Shown here one piece after another: positions 1-7,122 of a stretch of 33,598 nucleotides of DNA; position 1 is the first letter of the stretch, and the number at the start of each line of letters is the position of its first letter. Source of the stretch: Candidatus Saccharimonadota bacterium (GTDB lineage: Bacteria > Patescibacteriota > Saccharimonadia > CAILAD01 > BJGX01); NCBI GenBank assembly GCA_009691435.1, contig SICO01000004.1, positions 1 to 33,598 on the forward strand. Direction: 5' to 3'. A program made the position numbers and the translations under genes. Below the pieces are notes generated by a model that did no database searches, was not told where the DNA came from, and saw only the letters and a list, made by a program, of their open reading frames with translations.

Positions 1-11
1 AGGAGAAACCA

Positions 12-542
12 ATGTTAAGGCTAAACCAACCGGCCCCAGACTTTAAACTACCGGCTTACCAAAAAGGCATTAAGGGCGACTACCGCGACCTCAGCCTGAA
101 AGACTTCAAGGGCAAATGGATTATTCTGTTTTTTTATCCCCGCGACTTTACCTTTGTCTGCCCGACCGAAATCGAGGGTTTCGCAAAAATGGAGAAGGAT
201 TTCGAAAAAATTAACACCCAAATCCTGGCAGCTAGCACCGATAGCGTATTTTCACACAAAGCTTGGTTTGAGCGAGACCTCAAGGCTGTCGGCTTCCCAA
301 TCGTAGCCGATACAGCCCACTCGCTAACAAAAGATTACGAAATACTCAAAGAAGATAGCGGTGAGGCCGAGCGCGGAACTTTTATTATTGATCCCGAAGG
401 CGACCTGCGTTATGTCGTGATGTCTGATGACAATGTCGGCAGAAGCGTCGAAGAGACAATGCGCGTCGTTAAGGCCCTCCAGACTGGTGGACTTTGCCCG
501 GTCGATTGGGAGCCAGGCGATGCTAACTTGCAAAAGGGATAA
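12..542 (+). CDS. Peroxiredoxin (AhpC/TSA family, 2-Cys type)
   Basis: PAPDFKLPAY, FFYPRDFTFVCPTEI with peroxidatic Cys, C-terminal GGLCPVDW resolving Cys; SD-like aggaga just upstream. Confidence 0.93.
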   Translation: MLRLNQPAPDFKLPAYQKGIKGDYRDLSLKDFKGKWIILFFYPRDFTFVCPTEIEGFAKMEKDFEKINTQILAASTDSVFSHKAWFERDLKAVGFPIVADTAHSLTKDYEILKEDSGEAERGTFIIDPEGDLRYVVMSDDNVGRSVEETMRVVKALQTGGLCPVDWEPGDANLQKG

Positions 543-544
543 CA

Positions 545-1264
545 ATGGAAGCTAATAACCCACTTAACAATCCTACGTCAGCTCCATCTGGGCCAAGCCT
601 ACCTAATCCCAGTGCCTTGAATTTAACTCCACCGACCAAAAAGAAGACAGGGCTGATACTAGCAATTGGGTTTGGCATTGGTATTGTCGTTTTGCTCCTA
701 GTGGCTTTAATAGTAGTCTCGGGAAACAGTTCAAAGACCAAAAAAGCCGATCTAGACGCCCAGTATCAAAAAGGACTAACGCAAGGAGTAGCCGACCAAA
801 CCGTAGTATCTAACAATGAACTTTTAGCTCAAGCCTATGTTTATAAGTCACCGCCAGAGTTCGGTAGTTTTGAAATACCTATCCCCAAGCTCTGGAGCTC
901 GGCCGTTGAGCCTAAGCCTACCGATGGCACCATCATAGGCTATGCAGACCCTAACTATATCGATCTAGAATCTGATTTTCATAAGTTCAAGCTTCAATTG
1001 AAAAGGGCTGATTATGATAAAGTCATTAAGGAATATGATGATAAATCTAAAAAAATAGGCAGCAATATCAAAGCTACAGATTTCACGGTATCAGGCATTA
1101 CCGGCCGAAAGTATGTTGGCATCATTGATGATAAAAATAAGCAAAAGAGTGAGGTAGTGATTATCCCACTACGCGAAAAAATTATGATTTTCAGTACAGA
1201 TGACGCCGATAACTATGGCGCTATCTTCGAGGGAATACTGAAGGGCACAAAACTAGTACCTTAA
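545..1264 (+). CDS. Hypothetical membrane-anchored protein (Pro/Asn-rich N-terminus, one TM helix, extracytoplasmic domain)
   Basis: Intact ORF directly after peroxiredoxin; KKKTGLILAIGFGIGIVVLLLVALIVV TM segment. Confidence 0.8.
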   Translation: MEANNPLNNPTSAPSGPSLPNPSALNLTPPTKKKTGLILAIGFGIGIVVLLLVALIVVSGNSSKTKKADLDAQYQKGLTQGVADQTVVSNNELLAQAYVYKSPPEFGSFEIPIPKLWSSAVEPKPTDGTIIGYADPNYIDLESDFHKFKLQLKRADYDKVIKEYDDKSKKIGSNIKATDFTVSGITGRKYVGIIDDKNKQKSEVVIIPLREKIMIFSTDDADNYGAIFEGILKGTKLVP

Positions 1265-1312
1265 GTATCTTATGCTTGCCCTCATAGCTAGCATGCCTAT
1301 AAGATTGTAGGT

Positions 1313-1939
1313 ATGCTGTTTGACTATAACTATTTTAATTTTGTTCTGGCAGAATTAGTCGGCCGCATAGCCTCTGACCAACTCATTATTGAAGATACTC
1401 TAAAGCCCCGCCCAGCCTGTAAGCTTAGCTCGAAATTAATAAAATCGCTCTCAAAGCGTAATAAATTTAATGTTGACCTCCTAAGTCAACTGCTGTTTAT
1501 CGGTAGGGAAATGGACGATTTTGATATTACAACAGCTAACCTACTAGAAGCCATTATATTGGCTAAGTCTGCCCTACAGACTGTTGATATCAAGCTTAAT
1601 ACCAGCCGTGTTAAGCCACTAGTGGATGTGATAGGGGAAGCAAGGGTCCTATCTGCAATTATACGTATGACCCTAGATATAATAATTCTCGATGACCTAT
1701 CAATTAGCGTGCTAGAGATGTCCTTAAGGCGCAGAGGAGATTTTGTAACTCTACGCATTGCTGCTCCCAAAATAGCTACTACTGCTAGTTTCACAAAAGA
1801 TATCCTAGAATTTATTGATAAACTTATCAAGAATTATGGCGGTAACATAAAATTCGTTAATTCTGCCAGCCAGCGCCTAGTGTTTATTCGCATGAGATTG
1901 TCTAATCAGATACCACTCCTGTACAATAAAAAGATATGA
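1313..1939 (+). CDS. Histidine-kinase-like ATPase-domain protein, degenerate
   Basis: C-terminal layout resembles HATPase_c (..LIKNYGGNIKFVNSASQRLVFIRMRLS) but lacks recognisable H-box and DxGxG/GxGxG glycine motifs; start/stop coupled to the downstream receiver. Confidence 0.6.
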   Translation: MLFDYNYFNFVLAELVGRIASDQLIIEDTLKPRPACKLSSKLIKSLSKRNKFNVDLLSQLLFIGREMDDFDITTANLLEAIILAKSALQTVDIKLNTSRVKPLVDVIGEARVLSAIIRMTLDIIILDDLSISVLEMSLRRRGDFVTLRIAAPKIATTASFTKDILEFIDKLIKNYGGNIKFVNSASQRLVFIRMRLSNQIPLLYNKKI

Positions 1940-2319
1940 GCCAATCCGTATTGATAGTTGAAGATGATAGATTATTGGCAGAGGTTTATCAAAAATCCCT
2001 ACGAGCCGAAGGCATTAAATCTGTTGTGACGTACGATTTTACGGGCGCCATAGCAAAGTTTAAGTCCAGCCAGCACTGGTTAGTTGTTTTAGATATTATG
2101 TTAGCTGATAAAAATGGCTTCGAATTATTAAAGAGCCTGAGGCGACAGCCAGGAGGTAATCGTTTCGCGGTATTGGTAGTTAGCGGTATGGCCACCAATG
2201 TGCTGAGTATTAACAAGGAAGTGATGGTTGCCCTAAATATTATTGGTGTCTATACCAAGAGTCAGTTTTCGATAGCGCAGTTTGTGCAGTTAGTAAAATC
2301 TCGTAGCAGGCAAATGTGA
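1936..2319 (+). CDS. Stand-alone response-regulator receiver domain protein
   Basis: MSQSVLIVEDDRLLAEVY, VVLDIMLADKNGFELL phospho-Asp, conserved Lys near the end (YTKSQ); no output domain. Confidence 0.88.
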   Translation: MSQSVLIVEDDRLLAEVYQKSLRAEGIKSVVTYDFTGAIAKFKSSQHWLVVLDIMLADKNGFELLKSLRRQPGGNRFAVLVVSGMATNVLSINKEVMVALNIIGVYTKSQFSIAQFVQLVKSRSRQM

Positions 2320-3053
2320 AACAGCTAGAGATCACTGGCTTTATAGTGGGGCGCATAAGCCTCAAGGATACCGATAAGATAATCACAGTGTTCTCTAAAG
2401 AGCAGGGGAAAATTAGTTTTATTGCTAAGGGGATTAAAAAACCAACTGCTAAATTACAGTCACATATGGAACCATTAGTAGAGACTAAATTTCGAGTATT
2501 AGCTAGCGCTAAGCTGCCGATAGTGGTAGCTGCCAGAGCGATTGGCAAGAACCAGTATAGCTCAAAGACCATAGAGATTAACATTAGTGGCCTACTACTG
2601 ACTGAAGTTGTAGGGATGGTAATAGTCGAACAAATGCCCAACGCCGTGCTTTATCGCACCTACCGGCAAGCCTTAGCTGATATTGCTTCATCCAGCAAGA
2701 CATCATTAATGCTGGGCTATGCACTTTTGGGCATTATGCAGGCATCTGGGATTGCACCTAATATTCAATTGCGAGAGGGGGTCAGCCGATATTATTTTAA
2801 TTTTTCAGAAGGTTCTTTAGACAGTTCAAGGGTAGGCCACGACAGCACGATTATGAACACTCAAGTGGCTAAGCTCTGGAAAGTTTGCTTAGAGCACCAC
2901 AAGTCAACAGTTAGAAGGCTAGATGTTAATGATCAAATATTGTCAGAGTCACTCAATTTGTTACTAGATTTCTTGCAGTATAGCTTAGAGCGCAAGATTA
3001 AAGCAGTTAAGGTCTTGAGTACAAGCACAAACCTTTTGCAGGCTGGTAGGTAG
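2316..3053 (+). CDS. recO: DNA repair protein RecO
   Basis: ITGFIVGRISLKDTDKIITVFSKEQGKISFIAKGIKKPTAKL typical RecO OB-fold N-terminus; GTG start overlapping the receiver stop. Confidence 0.85.
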   Translation: MKQLEITGFIVGRISLKDTDKIITVFSKEQGKISFIAKGIKKPTAKLQSHMEPLVETKFRVLASAKLPIVVAARAIGKNQYSSKTIEINISGLLLTEVVGMVIVEQMPNAVLYRTYRQALADIASSSKTSLMLGYALLGIMQASGIAPNIQLREGVSRYYFNFSEGSLDSSRVGHDSTIMNTQVAKLWKVCLEHHKSTVRRLDVNDQILSESLNLLLDFLQYSLERKIKAVKVLSTSTNLLQAGR

Positions 3054-3065
3054 CTAAGGTATAAT
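3036..3065 (+). promoter_or_regulatory. glyS promoter (TTGCAG-N18-TATAAT), predicted leaderless
   Basis: TATAAT 3060-3065, 6 nt before ATG 3072. Confidence 0.6.
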
Positions 3066-3071
3066 AAAAAC

Positions 3072-4448
3072 ATGAAGCAAAAGGACAATAAAACTTCAAA
3101 ATTATCTGTAGACGAGTTAACTAGTTACGCCAAGAGGCGTGGCTTTGTGTTTCAGGCTAGTGAAATATACGGCGGCTTATCTGGTTTTTGGGATTATGGT
3201 CCTTATGGTGTGGAACTTATTAATAACCTTAAACAGGCCTGGTGGAAGACCTTTGTATATAATAATTTTAATATCTTTGGTTTAGATAGCGCTATTATTC
3301 AAAACCCAAAACTATGGGAGGCAAGCGGCCATGTCGCTGGCTTTGCAGACCCTATGATTGACTGTAAGGCGTGTAAACATCGCTTTAGGGCCGATCATGT
3401 TGCTGGCACTGACAGTGCCAACCTCAAAGAGCTAGAAACTGCGATACTAGACAAAGCTTGCCCGCAGTGTGATGCCAAGGGCTCCTTTACTAAACCTAGG
3501 CAATTCAATATGATGCTTACAACCCATGTTGGGCCAGCAGAAGATGATGCCACCCTAACTTATCTGCGACCCGAAACAGCAGGGAGTATTTATACCAATT
3601 ATGAAAACGTACGCGAAACTATTCGTGGCAAAATTCCTTTTGGGATAGCGCAAATTGGTAAGGCTTTTCGCAATGAGATTACTCCTAGAGATTTTATTTT
3701 TCGCACTAGGGAACTGGAACAGATGGAAATGCAGTATTTTATCCACCCCGATACTAGCAAGGATGAATATGAGAAGTGGCGTGAATATACCTGGAAATTT
3801 TTGACTGAAGTCGTAGGCCTTAATAAATCTAACATGAGCTGGCATCAGCATGGCGAGGGCGAAAAAGCCCACTATGCATCAGCTGCACATGATGTTTATT
3901 ATAATTTCCCACATGGCAACAAGGAATTGGCTGGTATCCATGATAGATCTAGCTATGACCTAAAGAGCCATAGCAAGGCGAGCGGCAAAGACCTTAGTTA
4001 TTTTGACGATTTAACCAATAAGCGTTATGTTCCTCACGTTATAGAGTCTTCAATGGGCGTAGGGCGGCTATTTATCGCCGCATTAACGGAGGCCTATACC
4101 GTGGAGCAAGTTAATGGCGAGGAAAGGATAGTACTTAAATTAAAACCCCAGCTAGCCCCTGTGAAGGTAGCTATTTTGCCACTCAGCAAAAAACTAGAAC
4201 TTTCTAAGCTAGCAAAAAGTATATTCACTGATATTGCTGGTGAGTATAATGTTGAGTACGATGAGACCCAGAGCATTGGCAAGCGCTATCGCCGTCAGGA
4301 CGAAATTGGCACCCCTTACTGCGTCACGATAGATTTTGATAGTATTCATGACCAAGCTGTGACCCTCCGTGAACGCGACACGATGGCGCAAGAGCGTATC
4401 AAAATAAGTGAGCTCAAAGCTTACCTCGCAAAAAAACTTGCCAGCTAG
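3072..4448 (+). CDS. glyS: Glycyl-tRNA synthetase (single-chain class II type)
   Basis: SYAKRRGFVFQASEIYGGLSGFWDYGPYGVELINNLK, Zn CxxC motifs, FRTRELEQMEMQYF, SSMGVGRLFIA. Confidence 0.96.
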   Translation: MKQKDNKTSKLSVDELTSYAKRRGFVFQASEIYGGLSGFWDYGPYGVELINNLKQAWWKTFVYNNFNIFGLDSAIIQNPKLWEASGHVAGFADPMIDCKACKHRFRADHVAGTDSANLKELETAILDKACPQCDAKGSFTKPRQFNMMLTTHVGPAEDDATLTYLRPETAGSIYTNYENVRETIRGKIPFGIAQIGKAFRNEITPRDFIFRTRELEQMEMQYFIHPDTSKDEYEKWREYTWKFLTEVVGLNKSNMSWHQHGEGEKAHYASAAHDVYYNFPHGNKELAGIHDRSSYDLKSHSKASGKDLSYFDDLTNKRYVPHVIESSMGVGRLFIAALTEAYTVEQVNGEERIVLKLKPQLAPVKVAILPLSKKLELSKLAKSIFTDIAGEYNVEYDETQSIGKRYRRQDEIGTPYCVTIDFDSIHDQAVTLRERDTMAQERIKISELKAYLAKKLAS

Positions 4449-4452
4449 CTAT

Positions 4453-4950
4453 TTAGACCTTAAAAGTTACCCCGATTATTAGGCCGATACCGGTTGCGAT
4501 ACCGCCTACTATCAAGACCTCAGCCGCACCTCTGAGGCGACTTTTATGGGTTAATTTGCCTTTCAATATCCCTAGCGCTATTAACCCGAGTAGGGCTAGG
4601 CCAATACTGACCGGGATAGCTCTCATGTAGGGCCATATTAGGTATGGCAATAGTAGTATTACGCCAACTACAATATATGCAACAAAAATTAAGAGGGCAC
4701 TTATTAGAGGGTTAGCTGGTAGTTTTTCTTTTATAACAGCCTCCTCGGTCTCCTCGCTAATAAACTCACTAGCAGCCATTGATGTTGATGATACGGAGAT
4801 AATTACTAGAGCAGTTAGTAGTATCAAAGATTTGCTGCCGGCACCTATGGCGACACCTGCTAGGACTCCTGTCGTTGATATTAAGCTATCTTCAATACCG
4901 AAAAACAAACTATGGACGTAACCGCCAGATATTTTTTTATTATGTCTCAT
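4453..4950 (-). CDS. VIT1/CCC1-family membrane protein
   Basis: FFGIEDSLISTTGVLAGVAIGAG and multiple TM segments typical of VIT family. Confidence 0.85.
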   Translation of the reverse strand: MRHNKKISGGYVHSLFFGIEDSLISTTGVLAGVAIGAGSKSLILLTALVIISVSSTSMAASEFISEETEEAVIKEKLPANPLISALLIFVAYIVVGVILLLPYLIWPYMRAIPVSIGLALLGLIALGILKGKLTHKSRLRGAAEVLIVGGIATGIGLIIGVTFKV

Positions 4951-4956
4951 TCTTAC

Positions 4957-4985
4957 ATTATAGCAAATTTTTTTAGTGTGGGTAA
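4957..4985 (-). promoter_or_regulatory. Putative promoter of VIT-family gene (TTACCC-N17-TATAAT)
   Basis: Reverse-strand TATAAT at 4962-4957, 6 nt before the ATG at 4950; no SD seen. Confidence 0.6.
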
Positions 4986-5061
4986 TTCGTTTTTTGTTCG
5001 CCTAAATGTCCAGGGTTATTGTTATATAAAACATTAAAAAACTACACTAAAACCCTTTACA

Positions 5062-5108
5062 GTGGGTAGTGAAGTGGAGTACAATGGTTCTAGTGGGTAA
5101 AAGTGGGT
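5062..5108 (+). promoter_or_regulatory. Putative MraZ box array (TGGG-like repeats at ~10-nt spacing)
   Basis: agtgggtagtgaagtggagtacaatggttctagtgggtaaaagtgggtaac immediately upstream of mraZ; TGG cores at 5063, 5075, 5085, 5094, 5104. Confidence 0.7.
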
Positions 5109-5124
5109 AACAAAAAGAGCAACA

Positions 5125-5475
5125 ATGGATTACTTCGAACGAAAATTAGATGAGAAAAACAGGCTTACAATTCCAAGTGAATTGCAAAGTGAACTAGGCA
5201 ACGAAGTAGTAGTCACACAAGGCTTCGGCCACTATCTGCACCTTTATTCCAAAATTGTTTGGGACGGCGAGATGGAAGATGCTTTATCGGGGGACATTCT
5301 AGATGAGGCTAAAGCTGATTTGAATGTTAAATTCCGTATCGGCAAGTCTACCTCAAAGCTTGATTCTAAACAGGGAAGAGTTACTTTAGAAGCCCACCAG
5401 ATGGCTCTACTAGGGAATGTGCGTAATGTTGCGCTGGTTCGTGCCGGCAAGTATTGGCGCATTATACCCGGGTAG
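5125..5475 (+). CDS. mraZ: Transcriptional regulator MraZ
   Basis: YFERKLDEKNRLTIPSELQSEL (AbrB-like fold), first gene of dcw cluster. Confidence 0.93.
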   Translation: MDYFERKLDEKNRLTIPSELQSELGNEVVVTQGFGHYLHLYSKIVWDGEMEDALSGDILDEAKADLNVKFRIGKSTSKLDSKQGRVTLEAHQMALLGNVRNVALVRAGKYWRIIPG

Positions 5476-5515
5476 ATTTATTTGGTGGACTTATAAACAA
5501 AGCCTGATCCTTAAC

Positions 5516-5730
5516 AAAAATAAAAATAAAAATACAAAGTCAACTATTCGGCAGTCAGTGAGCGTTTCTGGAGGGTGACGCTTAATAAAAGATTCCCTAG
5601 TATCTTATGAAAAAATATAAAACTCCACCTCACAAACTAAACAAGGACTTATCTAAGTCCTTACCACATAGTAGTTCAGGCGCCACTCAAGGCCCTGAAC
5701 TTATTAACCAAAAAATAAAAATAAAAATAA
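5516..5730 (+). ncRNA. Candidate structured intercistronic regulatory element between mraZ and rsmH, flanked by A-rich linkers
   Basis: Linkers 5516-5534 and 5710-5730; hairpins 5559-5565/5578-5584 (7 bp), 5589-5593/5602-5606 (5 bp), 5643-5651/5654-5662 (9 bp), 5674-5684/5691-5700 (10 bp, one bulge). Confidence 0.5.
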
Positions 5731-5753
5731 ACAGCTGGCTGCTGGATAGGTGA
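5607..5753 (+). CDS. Possible 48-aa small protein MKKYKTPPHKLNKDLSKSLPHSSSGATQGPELINQKIKIKINSWLLDR
   Basis: ORF from ATG 5607 to TGA 5751-5753, overlapping the possible GTG start of rsmH; no SD at normal distance, and it overlaps strong hairpins. Confidence 0.25.
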   Translation: MKKYKTPPHKLNKDLSKSLPHSSSGATQGPELINQKIKIKINSWLLDR

Positions 5754-5761
5754 CCTTGACA

Positions 5762-6658
5762 ATGAAATTACATAAACCAGTATTGTTAGAAGAAACTCTC
5801 AAACTACTAGATATCAAGAGTGGTGAGGTAGTTATCGATTTAACAGCAGGATACGGAGGACACGCCGAGGAGATCTTAGGTCTCCTGGGGGTTAATGGCC
5901 GATTAATCTTAGTCGATAGAGACCTAGAGGCAATTAGCGCGTTGAGAAGTAAGTTTCAGGCTTACTCTAATGTAGAATTCCTACATAGCAACTTCCTAGA
6001 CTTGAATTGGAGTAAAGTTGGTAAAGCTGATAGGATTTTGATGGATTTAGGGGTATCATCTCCTCAGCTGGATCAGCCACAGCGGGGCTTTAGCTTCAGT
6101 AAAGAAGCCAAGCTAGATATGAGAATGGACCAAAGCCAAGCCTTAAGCGCGAGCCAGGTAGTTAATGAGTACACCGAGGAAGACCTAGCAAACCTAATAT
6201 ACCAATTTGGCGAGGAACCAAGGTCTAGGCAAATAGCCAGGGCGATTGTAACCCAAAGAGAAGTCTCGCCGATTGAAACTACCAAACAATTAGCCGATAT
6301 AGTTAGCAAGTGCTTGCCTGCAAACCCTAGGGTCCATCCCGCTACCAGAACCTTTCAGGCCATTAGAATCTTGGTCAACCAAGAACTCGAAAACCTTACT
6401 AAGACTCTTCCGCAGGCTACCAGGCACCTTAATGAAAATGGCCGGTTGGCGGTTATCAGCTTCCATAGCCTTGAGGATAGAATAGTAAAGCAGTATTTTA
6501 AGGCAATTGTGACCCCCGTCAAAGACATAGTAACTGGCAATGTAATATCTTCACCAAACTTTAGGCTGATTAATAAGAAGCCTATTAAGGGATCAATTAA
6601 CGATAACAACCCACGGGCTCGTAGTGCTAAATTACGACTCGTCGAAAAAATAAAATAA
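5762..6658 (+). CDS. rsmH: 16S rRNA (cytosine-1402-N4)-methyltransferase RsmH/MraW
   Basis: HKPVLLEETLKLLDIKSGEVVIDLTAGYGGHAEEIL, GVSSPQLDQPQRGFSF, SFHSLEDRIVKQYF, NPRARSAKLRLVEK; ORF can extend to GTG 5750. Confidence 0.96.
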   Translation: MKLHKPVLLEETLKLLDIKSGEVVIDLTAGYGGHAEEILGLLGVNGRLILVDRDLEAISALRSKFQAYSNVEFLHSNFLDLNWSKVGKADRILMDLGVSSPQLDQPQRGFSFSKEAKLDMRMDQSQALSASQVVNEYTEEDLANLIYQFGEEPRSRQIARAIVTQREVSPIETTKQLADIVSKCLPANPRVHPATRTFQAIRILVNQELENLTKTLPQATRHLNENGRLAVISFHSLEDRIVKQYFKAIVTPVKDIVTGNVISSPNFRLINKKPIKGSINDNNPRARSAKLRLVEKIK

Positions 6659-6683
6659 ATAAAAATAAAAAGGAGTCTATACC

Positions 6684-6749
6684 ATGAGTATCAAAGTTAA
6701 AGATCAATCTCCCCGCGCTCGAAAATTAAAAGTACGCATAGTTAAATAG
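6684..6749 (+). CDS. 21-aa micro-ORF MSIKVKDQSPRARKLKVRIVK resembling the RsmH C-terminal tail
   Basis: ATG 6684, TAG 6747-6749; aaaaaggag SD 8-9 nt upstream; similar to RsmH tail SINDNNPRARSAKLRLVEKIK. Confidence 0.55.
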   Translation: MSIKVKDQSPRARKLKVRIVK

Positions 6750-6786
6750 TTCAAGTTAAAAAAAATAAAAAAAGGAGCCTTTCGGA

Positions 6787-7113
6787 ATGTCTACAGCAGC
6801 AATGTCATTGCGCAAAAATCAGAATATAGTTAGGAACAAAATCAAAATTCAGTCTGGGCCAATTACTGCAGTGCTGATGTTGGTAATGCTAGTGGTATTG
6901 CTAGGATTGATGTATCTTAATCAAGTGACTAAAACATCAACTTTCAATTACAAAATATCTAATCTCGAGCGTAAGCAGAGTGGGCTACAAGTTACGAAGG
7001 ATAATCTGAGCATAGATGCCGCACGCCTGCAGTCAATTGCTGTGGCTAAGCAAGCTGCCGAGTCCGCAAAGTTAGAACCGATTAAAACCGTTTCCTACAC
7101 GACTGCTCGCTAG
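6787..7113 (+). CDS. ftsL: FtsL/DivIC-like cell division protein
   Basis: Short basic N-terminus, one TM (AVLMLVMLVVLLGLMYL), coiled-coil after; dcw position; SD aaaggagcc. Confidence 0.7.
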   Translation: MSTAAMSLRKNQNIVRNKIKIQSGPITAVLMLVMLVVLLGLMYLNQVTKTSTFNYKISNLERKQSGLQVTKDNLSIDAARLQSIAVAKQAAESAKLEPIKTVSYTTAR

Positions 7114-7122
7114 GCTTGTTCA

